A stretch of 64,000 nucleotides of DNA from JADKBO01 sp965230345. Lineage in GTDB: Bacteria > Bacteroidota > Bacteroidia > Chitinophagales > Saprospiraceae. This document shows positions 8,600-17,132 of the stretch, piece by piece. The position numbers and the translations under genes are program-made. The stretch is taken from contig CBDDKR010000002.1 of assembly GCA_965230345.1 (NCBI GenBank), forward strand, positions 248,001 through 312,000, read 5' to 3'. Every line of letters starts with the position of its first letter. Position 1 is the first letter of the stretch. The notes under the pieces were generated by a model, which did no database searches, was not told the DNA's origin, and saw nothing but the letters and a program-made list of their open reading frames with translations.

Positions 8600-8762
8600 C
8601 CGTCACTACACTTGCTACCCACAATGCCCTCGCTTCTAATAGCGGTATAGTTTATTTTTTTCTGGTCATATTACCCCATTTGGAATTGAAATATTGATAG
8701 AGTTTAGAAATAGTAGTGAAGAAATGATTTGAGCAAAAAGGAACAAAAAGGGCAGCAAAAAT

Positions 8763-8913
8763 AGGGTGGCTCGCACAATGCCAACCCTCTTAAAAAGCCA
8801 AAAGACTACGGCATAATGAAAGGCAAATATTAGTTGATTATTCAATAAGGTATTTGCCTTTCAGCCTTCGGCACTTATTCCGTTTCCTTTTGTCTTTTTA
8901 GCCTTGCCACCCT
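8763..8913. repeat. Nested inverted repeat before the DUF6943 gene
   Basis: Outer arms AGGGTGGC (8763-8770) and GCCACCCT (8906-8913) enclose a perfect 13-bp stem, TGAAAGGCAAATA (8817-8829) with TATTTGCCTTTCA (8851-8863), loop 21 bases. The GGGTGGC/GCCACCC sequence also borders the repeat at 7938-8055, linking the two structures. Confidence 0.6.
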
Positions 8914-9001
8914 GTCAATGGGCTTTCTTTTTTTTCCGTTTTTTTCTTTGTCAAAAAATTTTTGTGGTGAAGCGAAGCGGAACAAACCAAAAGTCCGTTT
9001 T

Positions 9002-9430
9002 ATGAAACAGAAATTCACTATCAAAACAAACAGTCCTTCAGCAAATCTGAACAATCCACACTTTTACGTCCTATCCAAAGGATTAAACAGCGGAAAGCCA
9101 CTGGATGCACCTTGTCCGAATTGCTTTATCATTACCTGCAAATCTGAAAAGCTGAAAGACCAACTCTATTGGTTGTGTTACGGTATGTGGCAGTCTAAAG
9201 CCTTTCATATCTTTTTAAGGGGTTCAGTCATTCCGTTTATCTCGATTGTAGAATTTAGAAAGGCTCTGAAAGAAGCATTTTTAAAGGTAGAAGATGATAA
9301 GGTCAAATTTGATAAATCTGTAAATTCTTTGCAGTTATTGGAGCAGAAACAAAAGCAGTTTTATAATTCCATACAGCTCATTGAAGAAGCCAAAAGAATA
9401 GTAATGTATCGATACATTAAAAGGCGTTAG
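9002..9430 (+). CDS. DUF6943 family protein of Bacteroidota mobile elements
   Basis: 142 residues from ATG 9002; an upstream start at 8918 would add a Phe-rich stretch unlike the family and is rejected. Recognisable family features: NPHFYVLSKGLNSGKPL, the Cys pair in APCPNCFIITC, then LYWLCYGMWQSKAFHIFLRGSVIPFI, and a helical Lys/Glu/Gln-rich C-terminus. The function is unknown. In my knowledge the family is found mostly on conjugative transposons and plasmids of Flavobacteriia and Bacteroidia, so it marks this region as mobile. It has no close partner: non-coding DNA lies before it and a terminator after it. Confidence 0.75.
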   Translation: MKQKFTIKTNSPSANLNNPHFYVLSKGLNSGKPLDAPCPNCFIITCKSEKLKDQLYWLCYGMWQSKAFHIFLRGSVIPFISIVEFRKALKEAFLKVEDDKVKFDKSVNSLQLLEQKQKQFYNSIQLIEEAKRIVMYRYIKRR

Positions 9431-9518
9431 AGTGGTGGCTAAGTCCACCTTAAACGCTATTTAATTGCACCATAAAGGCACTATCTTAGAAAATGGATGC
9501 AAACCTTTCAAACATAAG

Positions 9519-9550
9519 AAAAGCCCAACTGAATAAACAGAAGGGCTTTT
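9519..9550. terminator. Bidirectional intrinsic terminator
   Basis: AAAAGCCC (9519-9526) and GGGCTTTT (9543-9550) form an 8-bp stem with a 16-base loop and a T-run on both strands. It sits between the ends of two convergent genes (stops at 9430 and 9581). Confidence 0.7.
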
Positions 9551-9580
9551 GACAATCCAATTCTTCTAAATAACGGCTTC

Positions 9581-10384
9581 TTAGAAAAGTTCGGAAATCT
9601 TCATTGCATTACCTTGAGCAAAAACATAGTAGTTTGAATTTACCTCTTGGTAAAATTCTATACCGATAATATTTACTACCATTACGTCAGTAGTCATAGT
9701 TGGTGGTCCTGCAAGTGCAGAAGTCAACGAAACAGCTGATGTAACTTGGTCAACAGGCAAATAGTTTGAATAGGTGATTGCTTTCAATTCATTCAATGCA
9801 GCGTCTTTTGGCTCATATACCTTTGTATCGGTATTGTACTCAAAATCTGAAATCACACTAATACCATTGATGATTCTGAAATGCGTAGCACCTGCGGGAA
9901 TATTCAAAAAGTTTAGCGGATTAAATGCAGGAACGTCTAAAGTAGATTCGTCCCGGTTAGCACCTGGAGTAATTGTGAACGGAGCTGAGAATGTACCGTC
10001 AAAAGATGTGAAGCGGTTAAACTCAAACCCTTGCAAATACTGTGGTACTTGTGTAATCAATACCGCTCTTTTACCTCTCGCCTCAGAACCGTCCTCTAAG
10101 TTGATTTTCTTCATTATGGCTGTCAACCTTCCAGTTACCTGACTGTCTGCCATAGTTTTCATTAGACTTGCTAAACCGATACGGAGTGATTTTCCTGCCA
10201 ATGCACAACCGCCAAATTCGTTCATATTTTCACGAGTTCTTTGGAATGCAGGGTCAGTTGCAATTTGCTCAGCTGTTGGACCACCAGTCAACCCAGCGAA
10301 ATATCCTTGATTACCCTTGATTTTAAAATGTCTGATGTCGCCAAGAGTTCCGACATACTTTAATGGACCTTTCTGTCTTGCCAT
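9581..10384 (-). CDS. Conserved Bacteroidota hypothetical protein
   Basis: 267 residues. The start MARQKGPLKYVGTLGDIRHF, the segment DPAFQRTRENMNEFGG and the later KGKRAVL/FEFNR-like strand are familiar from proteins of unknown function that are common in Flavobacteriia and relatives, often in mobile regions. No signal peptide or membrane segment. The second half is rich in beta strands and small residues, and could be a structural or ligand-binding barrel. Transcribed towards the terminator at 9519-9550 and divergent from the nuclease gene at 10479. I know no function for it. Confidence 0.65.
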   Translation of the reverse strand: MARQKGPLKYVGTLGDIRHFKIKGNQGYFAGLTGGPTAEQIATDPAFQRTRENMNEFGGCALAGKSLRIGLASLMKTMADSQVTGRLTAIMKKINLEDGSEARGKRAVLITQVPQYLQGFEFNRFTSFDGTFSAPFTITPGANRDESTLDVPAFNPLNFLNIPAGATHFRIINGISVISDFEYNTDTKVYEPKDAALNELKAITYSNYLPVDQVTSAVSLTSALAGPPTMTTDVMVVNIIGIEFYQEVNSNYYVFAQGNAMKISELF

Positions 10385-10478
10385 AATTTATATTTTTTTA
10401 ATGTTTGACAAATAATTATTACTATTGCAAATATCAGCATAACTTATTGATAATCAGTTAGTAAAAGAAGGTAAGCAA

Positions 10479-10970
10479 GTGCAAACAAGTGCTAATAAAC
10501 AAACAGTAGTCAGACCGCATTTTGAAATCGTCAAAATCCTTGATGGTGATGGTATGATTGTGAAAAATATTTTCACAAATCAGGAAGAAGAAGTGCGACT
10601 ACTTGGAATTGATGCACCAGAGATAAAGAAGAGTACCAAATCAAGAAAGGATGAAAGAGAGCTTCATTTGCCTGTTCAGTTTCTAATTGAGTTAGGCTAT
10701 AAATCAATGAAGTTTCTAATCCGAAAGACCAGAAAGGTAAAATCCATTACGCTAATCCAAGAAGCAAAAAACTTATCTGACCGATATGGTAGAACATTGG
10801 CTTATGTGTTATTGCCTAACGGCAAAACACTAAATGAAATTCTCATTCGTCAGGGTTACGCAAAGCCATATAACCAAGTTTATTGCCAAGAGCTACCCAA
10901 GTATCAAAAGCTAAATTTGAAAGCTAAAATCAAAAGAAAAGGATTATATTCGCTCACACAATCGTTCTGA
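10479..10970 (+). CDS. Staphylococcal nuclease-like (thermonuclease) protein
   Basis: 163 residues from a GTG; no ATG is available in the open part of the frame (from 10443). The SNase OB-fold is clear: DGDGMIV, EVRLLGIDAPEI with the catalytic Arg and Glu of the family, and DRYGRTLAYVLLPNG with the second Arg. No signal peptide or lipobox is seen, so a cytoplasmic location is more likely than secretion, unless translation starts elsewhere. SNases cut single- and double-stranded DNA and RNA with calcium. SNase genes are common cargo of Bacteroidota conjugative elements. It is the last gene with mobile-element character before the chromosomal genes. Confidence 0.8.
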   Translation: MQTSANKQTVVRPHFEIVKILDGDGMIVKNIFTNQEEEVRLLGIDAPEIKKSTKSRKDERELHLPVQFLIELGYKSMKFLIRKTRKVKSITLIQEAKNLSDRYGRTLAYVLLPNGKTLNEILIRQGYAKPYNQVYCQELPKYQKLNLKAKIKRKGLYSLTQSF

Positions 10971-11153
10971 TTGTCAACAAGGTTTTTGCCCTTGTTTTCC
11001 TTTGATTATCACGGTTTTGTTGCCTATTTGTTGCCCAATCGCCATAAACCCCTGACTATCAATTAAAGTTATTTTTTGTATAGGAAAGTAGAATCAATAC
11101 CTTTATGATTCAATATCCATCTTTGTACATTTGGACCTCAAAACTCTTATGGA

Positions 11154-12062
11154 ATGTCGAAGAATATAAAATCCATGGTCATCAAAGCCCATATAGCCTT
11201 GTTGGCAGTAGGCATTATCTACGGATTGAATTATTCCATCGCTAAGTTGGTCATGAATGGAGGATATGTAGGTCCTTCTGGCTTTATACTCTTTCGAGTT
11301 TTATTTGGTGTGCTCTTTTTTACAGCATTATTGCGATCCAAGGTTTTCTATTTTCCATTTACCAAGAGCGAATGGATTCGAATAGCGATATGTGGTGCCC
11401 TCGGAGTAGCGATCAATCAGCTCTCTTTCTTCAGAGGCTTAGAAATCACATCACCGATCAATGCAGCACTAATTCTGACATTGACTCCAATGATCGTCTT
11501 AATCCTGTCCTTTTTGTTCAGGAGAGAAGTCTTCAAATGGTATAAACTACTTGGAGTATTATCTGGCGCATTTGGAGCAGCTTTGTTAATCACAAATGGG
11601 TTCAAAACCATCGAATTTAGTGCCTTTAACAAAGGAGACCTATTGGTATTTGTAAACGTAGTTTCCTATGCGTCTTACTTGATTGTCGTCGTTCCGCTCA
11701 TCCAAAAATATGATGCCTTAGTCGTTGTAAGAGCAGTTTTCTTACTTGGACTACTCTATGTAACCCCATTTGGTATTCAGGAAGCCTTAATGGTTGATTG
11801 GTCACAGTTTGATCTTAATGTATTGGTTTCTTTTTCTTACGTATTATTATGTACTACGGGTTTAGCCTACTGGCTAAATGCTTATGCACTCAAAATTGTT
11901 TCCGCACCCATAGTTAGTATTTACATCTATTTACAACCATTAGTAGCTGCCCTTGCTGGTTTATACTTTGGACAACATCATCTTACCCTACTTCATTTAA
12001 CCACAGGTATTTTGATCTTTGGAGGTATTATTATGATTTCGATACCTAAGCTGATTAAGTGA
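11154..12062 (+). CDS. EamA/DMT-family transporter
   Basis: 302 residues with about ten membrane helices in two repeats of five (EamA domains about 12-145 and 165-298). Typical features: GIIYGLNYSIAKLVM at the start, PINAALILTLTPMIVLILS in repeat one and APIVSIYIYLQPLVAALAG in repeat two. DMT proteins mostly export small metabolites such as amino acids; the substrate cannot be told. The gene stands alone and converges on the ATPase gene, with only 18 bases between the stops. Confidence 0.85.
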   Translation: MSKNIKSMVIKAHIALLAVGIIYGLNYSIAKLVMNGGYVGPSGFILFRVLFGVLFFTALLRSKVFYFPFTKSEWIRIAICGALGVAINQLSFFRGLEITSPINAALILTLTPMIVLILSFLFRREVFKWYKLLGVLSGAFGAALLITNGFKTIEFSAFNKGDLLVFVNVVSYASYLIVVVPLIQKYDALVVVRAVFLLGLLYVTPFGIQEALMVDWSQFDLNVLVSFSYVLLCTTGLAYWLNAYALKIVSAPIVSIYIYLQPLVAALAGLYFGQHHLTLLHLTTGILIFGGIIMISIPKLIK

Positions 12063-12080
12063 TAGATCAACTCATATTTT

Positions 12081-15000
12081 TCATTTTTTCTCGAGCCCTT
12101 TTTGGAGTACATCTTTAATACCCTCAAGATTCTCTGAAAAACTCATCATTTGTTGTAAAATTTGAGCAATATTGTTTTTATCACCAAATCCTTTTAGTTT
12201 GTTGTTTTTTACAAAAACATCTTTAATATTATCCCAGCGCATTCTCTCTTCATCAGTGAGTCCTCCAATGAGTTCTTTATATTTCAACAAATTCGCTTCT
12301 GCTGATGAAGTGAGAGTTTGTGACTCATTCTCATAATGTGACAACAACAAACTTTGCAGCTCATCATCATTCATAATAGGAACAATTTTAGCCACCAATT
12401 TACTCATGTCTCTATAGGAACCCTGCAACTTAAAAGAAGGCTCCGTCCGATAGGCATCTTCCATAGCTGCAGATTTGATGTACGTTTCATTAACTTTTAA
12501 TATCGTATTTCTAACCTTAATCACTTTTTCTAGAACTGCAGTGTAGTCTTGTACCTCTTGTTTAGTATAATTGCCCTTGAGCCTAATATCTTCGGCATTA
12601 TTTTCCACCTTTTCAATCAAAGTATACACATCCTCAAAATATTTACTACTTAGTTGGTGCAATACAGGATTCGAAGTTAAAGCATTCTCAATCAAACTAA
12701 GTTGAAATAAATGAGCTGTATTACCAATAATATCTCCCAAATTATAGATATCTGCTCTATTCGCTAACATATCTGGGATTTGGAATTTATCTCCACTCTC
12801 CGTATAAGGGTTTCCCGCCATTATCACACAAAATTTCTTCCCTCTTAAATCGTAAGTCTTGGATTTGTTATTATACACTCCCTCGATTTTACGTGTACCA
12901 TCTGACAGCGAAATGAATTTTTGTAAAAACTCAGGATTGCAATGTTGAATATCATCTATATACAACATCACATTGTCACCCATTTCAAAGGCTAAGTTTA
13001 ATTTCTTCAGCTCCTCCCTTGTTGCTGAGTTGTTGGCAGACAAAGGATCAACCGAAGTAATTTCATGACCAATTGCTGGTCCATTTATCTTCATAAACGT
13101 CATACCCAATCTATTCGCAACATATTCCATAAGAGTCGTCTTACCATATCCCGGAGGAGAAATGAGCAATAACAACCCCATTCTGTCTGTACGTTTATTA
13201 TTTCCTATAGTGCCGAGTTGCTTCGCTAAGTTATCACCTATTAAAGGAAAATAAACTTGATCAATGAGTTTGTTTCGTACAAAAGAAGATAACACCCTTG
13301 GTTTAAACTCTTCTAGTTTTAATTCTTCTTTTAGAAGATCTATTACTTGGTGTTTAGTATCTCTATATTTTTTATATTCTGGTACTTCAATACAACTAAA
13401 ATGATCCAGTAATTCAATAAATTCATGATAATCGAATTCCAATTGCTTTTCAATTATTGAAGGATGCCCCCCCTTTAAACCCTTGATAGTTTCTTGGGCA
13501 CTGGTATTATTAATGCTCTTATTAGATAAGTTTTCAAATAAAATAGTACAAACTACTTCGGAGATATAGGTTTGAAGTCCTTTTGCATAGGTATTTTCTA
13601 CAAATGACCTTACCCATTGTTCTACAACCCTAATTTTAGTAGTTAAGTTGTCCAACTTATCTACACTCGACTTAAAAGTATGTAGTGCCTCTTTTTTACC
13701 GAGATACTTAATAAAACTATCTTTTATTTGCAGTGCATTACTGCTGTTTTGAAAATTATTGTTTGCTTGTAATTCATCAAACAGGTAATTAGCCATTACC
13801 AGTTTATCTTTATCCGAAAATAGGCCAGAATCCAAAGCGAAGGCACTGATAATCTCCGATAGCTCACGAAGTATATAATCATAAGAGTTACTCTTGGGAA
13901 ATACTTTCAATACCTCTCCTGATGTTTTGATCGCCTTATCTAACTCCTGTTGTTTATTGGCATCAAGCGAATACCAAGTATATTGTGCGTACGCCCTAAT
14001 ATGTGGAGCATACGTTAATATACCTAACTCGTGGTGCTTATGCACTAAAGTATGTAATATCAAACTGGCATCAACATCATGAACACCTTTGGTATAACCT
14101 TCTGAATACAAACTATTACTTTCTGTTTGCACGAGCGATAACAACTCCTCTTTCGTTTGATTTAAAAGATCATCATTAGTATGGTTCCGAAAGACTTTAT
14201 ATGCCAAATAAGCTGCTCTATATACGTGTTCGTTTTCGGAGATCAATTCTTGATTCCAATACTTTTTTGAATCTAATAAGATTGGATTGCTAACCTTTTC
14301 ATAAAAATCAGTACCCGTCAAATGGTACATTAATGTATCGTTTTTATAAATAATGGTTAAATCCAAAACTTGCTTATTCACGCCAAATTTATGCTGACCA
14401 AAACGAATAACATTTTCACCGTCTTCATATAATTCTAGCTTGTCTTTAAGCTTTCTTAAGGTATCTTCTTTGGTTACTTTAAGTTGGGTTTCAATCCCTT
14501 CTGCTTTACCAATATCATCTAATGCCCTCAGTTGCACAATGATATCTCTGACTTTATTGATCATCAAATCCGAAGCAAAATATCCATTGATATCTTCTAT
14601 ACTTCTGAAGGTTTGCGCTTTTTTAGAAATGCCTTTTAAGATGCGTTTAGAAGCAGTTTGTAATGCAACTGCTTTTTTATTACGCTGTTCTATCAAGGCA
14701 TTCTTCCTTGCGTCAAAAGCATTGTGTACTTCCTCACTTTTTTCTATAATTTGTGCGATAAACTCTTCATGGTCAGAAAATTTACCTTCCAATTCTTCTA
14801 ACTGAACAGATACTTTTGTTAAGTATTCATCACATTTTTCAGGCGTACTGGACAGGTCAATATAGTTGATGATGCTTTGATCAATCAGCTTTAATTGAGC
14901 TATAAAATCAGCATTAGCTTCCTTGCTACCAAGTGATCGTATTTTATTCTTAATATCTGCTTTTAATTGATTCAAATTCGCGAAAATCAAAGAAATAGCG

Positions 15001-16943
15001 TCTATGATTTTTGTAGAGTGCGAAGTGTCTTCAATCTCCAAATTAGATACAATATCAATTAACATTTCTAAGTCTGTAGCGATTTGATTAGCTTCATCTT
15101 CTAATGCCTTGGCATCTATTACTTTTTCAATTTGCGGTAATTTTTCTACTTTCTCTTTAACCCTTGAAAGGTATGGAGCTAGTGCTTTTTCATCAAGTAA
15201 AAATTGTACGCATCTTTTTGAGACCAATTCGTTCTGAGACGCAATTTCACCTTCCAAGCCTTCTAATAAAGTAGTATCCACATATCTGATGTCTAGCAAG
15301 ACAATCACTTCTCCGCGTAAGGTTCTCAGTTGATTTAGTAATCCTACAAAATCATCAATTGATTTAAAAGAGGTGCTTTTTATTTTGCCCAATAAGTATT
15401 CCGACTTCTTTCCAATTTCATTAGTAACATGAGCCGCTTTTCTCTTTAACTGAACAACTTTCTCAAATTCATCAATAGCAGCATTGGCAGCATTATTGAT
15501 TTCAATTATTGGCAAATTCAGCTGATGTGTCTCCTCCTCTGGCAACCAATAATAAGTGTCAATTATATCCTTTGATATCTTAGCTAGATCATTATATAAG
15601 CCCGAATAATTATCTTCTTTGTCTAATAGATTAATTAATTCTTGACATTCTGCCATTGCGCGAACAATATCTTTATTGCCAATTTTATAAAGCAAACTTT
15701 CTGGGTGTTGAGACGGTATAAAATCACCTTTTAAATAAGGCGTTTGCCAAATCTGAACAACATGGTGTTTGGTCTGCTGATTTTCCGTCTTGAAATAACA
15801 CAACTCACCATTTTCTAAAACGGTAAATCCATTGCAAATGATTGGCGTCTTGACTTCTTGCTCAATAATATTGTATGACATTAGAATATAAAGTCCTCTT
15901 ATAGTCGCATAAAAAACGTACAAGAAATCTTCACCATTGGGAGATATGATCTTCTGCTGAAAACGAACATCTACAGCATCATTCTCGAAAAGTTTGTATT
16001 CCCCTGTTTGAAGATAATATCCGTTGGGGAAAATGATGCCATGTTCATCAGGTAACTGCACAGCAGTGTCCCTTACACTATCTATTTTCTGAACTTCTTG
16101 AAGCTTATGGTTGTAAACAAAAAAGCGACTGTCTTCTTGAAACGGTTTTATATCTAAAGCTATGAGGTTGCCCAGATCTCCAAATCGAACTTGTCCGTCA
16201 TCCAACGTTTGATCTATATGCATTACAGGTTCTTCAAAAATCCCTTTGCCTTCGTCAGTATTGTCTTCGATTTTTATGGTCAAATCACCACCAATAGTCT
16301 CAACAAAAACCTTGTCCAAAATGGATATGTGAGGATGCGCTCCGTAACGATGCATCTCTCTAGTAACTTCTTGCCATTTGAATTCATGTTGAGTCGGATA
16401 TCTATACTCGTGCTCACTGCGGTTATCCAAGTACTCAAGGTTGTTATCTTTAATCAACCATTTGAATGCTTTAATATCTCTGTTACTTTCACTAAGTTGA
16501 AAGATCATATACAAATAGTTACCATTTATCGCGAACTTAGAAAATATGGTATTTCTGTAATATTTGTACAGATTGGTAAAGTCATCTAGGAATATAGGAT
16601 CGTTAAGTAATGCCAGAGATTTGTTGTGGAAGTGATTATCCTTAAACTCGTAAACACTAAAAACATCAGAAAGTTTTATATCTGTACGTAATCCAAAATG
16701 TACATTATAACCAAAAATAGAAGTGCTTCCTAGGGATACTATATCACGTGCGATGCAGTTGTTTTCTGTATTGATTCTATCATTAGCGATAAGTTTAGTC
16801 TCTACCGTTCCAAAAACGTGTTTTCTAGAATCATTGAGTTGTTGCAATCGTTCTTGCAATTGTAATTTATGTTTCTGCAACCTATTCTGAATGATCTCAT
16901 AAGTACCACCATCTAATGGATTGGAGTCATGTTGATTTTTCAT
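12081..16943 (-). CDS. Giant AAA+ 'DNA repair ATPase' (DUF3686-type) of the flotillin cluster
   Basis: 1620 residues. The N-terminal ~600 residues (starting with a helical stretch and then beta-rich repeats, ending near EEETHQLNLPIIEI) correspond to the DNA_repair_ATPase N-terminal family (DUF3686). A long helical middle part (about 480-900) is predicted coiled coil. A single AAA+ module lies near 1240-1420: Walker A SPPGYGKTTLM (about 1260), Walker B VMLYIDDI (about 1326) and sensor 1 in CVIMAGNPY, close to MoxR/dynein-like AAA+ enzymes. The name 'DNA repair' is only a database label. It is the last gene of a three-gene set with flotillin and a YqiJ-like protein, 189 bases upstream, so the ATPase probably acts at membrane microdomains. 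Confidence 0.8.
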   Translation of the reverse strand: MKNQHDSNPLDGGTYEIIQNRLQKHKLQLQERLQQLNDSRKHVFGTVETKLIANDRINTENNCIARDIVSLGSTSIFGYNVHFGLRTDIKLSDVFSVYEFKDNHFHNKSLALLNDPIFLDDFTNLYKYYRNTIFSKFAINGNYLYMIFQLSESNRDIKAFKWLIKDNNLEYLDNRSEHEYRYPTQHEFKWQEVTREMHRYGAHPHISILDKVFVETIGGDLTIKIEDNTDEGKGIFEEPVMHIDQTLDDGQVRFGDLGNLIALDIKPFQEDSRFFVYNHKLQEVQKIDSVRDTAVQLPDEHGIIFPNGYYLQTGEYKLFENDAVDVRFQQKIISPNGEDFLYVFYATIRGLYILMSYNIIEQEVKTPIICNGFTVLENGELCYFKTENQQTKHHVVQIWQTPYLKGDFIPSQHPESLLYKIGNKDIVRAMAECQELINLLDKEDNYSGLYNDLAKISKDIIDTYYWLPEEETHQLNLPIIEINNAANAAIDEFEKVVQLKRKAAHVTNEIGKKSEYLLGKIKSTSFKSIDDFVGLLNQLRTLRGEVIVLLDIRYVDTTLLEGLEGEIASQNELVSKRCVQFLLDEKALAPYLSRVKEKVEKLPQIEKVIDAKALEDEANQIATDLEMLIDIVSNLEIEDTSHSTKIIDAISLIFANLNQLKADIKNKIRSLGSKEANADFIAQLKLIDQSIINYIDLSSTPEKCDEYLTKVSVQLEELEGKFSDHEEFIAQIIEKSEEVHNAFDARKNALIEQRNKKAVALQTASKRILKGISKKAQTFRSIEDINGYFASDLMINKVRDIIVQLRALDDIGKAEGIETQLKVTKEDTLRKLKDKLELYEDGENVIRFGQHKFGVNKQVLDLTIIYKNDTLMYHLTGTDFYEKVSNPILLDSKKYWNQELISENEHVYRAAYLAYKVFRNHTNDDLLNQTKEELLSLVQTESNSLYSEGYTKGVHDVDASLILHTLVHKHHELGILTYAPHIRAYAQYTWYSLDANKQQELDKAIKTSGEVLKVFPKSNSYDYILRELSEIISAFALDSGLFSDKDKLVMANYLFDELQANNNFQNSSNALQIKDSFIKYLGKKEALHTFKSSVDKLDNLTTKIRVVEQWVRSFVENTYAKGLQTYISEVVCTILFENLSNKSINNTSAQETIKGLKGGHPSIIEKQLEFDYHEFIELLDHFSCIEVPEYKKYRDTKHQVIDLLKEELKLEEFKPRVLSSFVRNKLIDQVYFPLIGDNLAKQLGTIGNNKRTDRMGLLLLISPPGYGKTTLMEYVANRLGMTFMKINGPAIGHEITSVDPLSANNSATREELKKLNLAFEMGDNVMLYIDDIQHCNPEFLQKFISLSDGTRKIEGVYNNKSKTYDLRGKKFCVIMAGNPYTESGDKFQIPDMLANRADIYNLGDIIGNTAHLFQLSLIENALTSNPVLHQLSSKYFEDVYTLIEKVENNAEDIRLKGNYTKQEVQDYTAVLEKVIKVRNTILKVNETYIKSAAMEDAYRTEPSFKLQGSYRDMSKLVAKIVPIMNDDELQSLLLSHYENESQTLTSSAEANLLKYKELIGGLTDEERMRWDNIKDVFVKNNKLKGFGDKNNIAQILQQMMSFSENLEGIKDVLQKGLEKK

Positions 16944-17132
16944 ATTGAACTAAATCGTTATGAGGATTATACGTAGAATTTGTTTTACTCAACCGCACTA
17001 ATTCATCTTAAGAAGATTAAATGCACGCAGATAAAACACTCACATGAATAATAATAACTTCGTGAATCTATTCCGAAATACGACATAACATGTCGAGATA
17101 TATCTCAATAATGTAATACCAAATTGATTCAT

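Larger units (their letters stand above)
7825..9001. other. 1.2-kb non-coding region of the mobile element, rich in inverted repeats
   Basis: No convincing gene. The stretch is strand-skewed (many C and A, few G on the plus strand) and holds at least three sizeable inverted repeats (listed separately), a 9-bp repeat pair ATGTAGTGA (7862-7870)/TCACTACAT (7895-7903), a tandem AAAGTTTGCA (about 8518-8539) and four CATTTCATT copies. It lies between the metal genes and the DUF6943 gene. Such structured DNA fits an origin of transfer or another recognition region of a conjugative element, but no relaxase gene is in the window. Confidence 0.55.

Noticed and set aside
8918..9001. Extended N-terminus of the DUF6943 gene
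   Set aside because: The extra residues are Phe/Ser-rich, overlap the end of an inverted repeat and do not look like the family.
9774..10142. Open frame of 122 codons opposite the conserved hypothetical gene at 9581-10384
   Set aside because: The minus-strand protein resembles known proteins along its length; the plus-strand frame does not.
14440..14805. Open frame of 121 codons opposite the ATPase gene
   Set aside because: Antisense shadow of a helical region; no recognisable domain.
12081..16943. Assignment of the giant ATPase to DNA repair
   Set aside because: The name is a database label; its gene neighbours are membrane proteins and no DNA-binding domain is visible.
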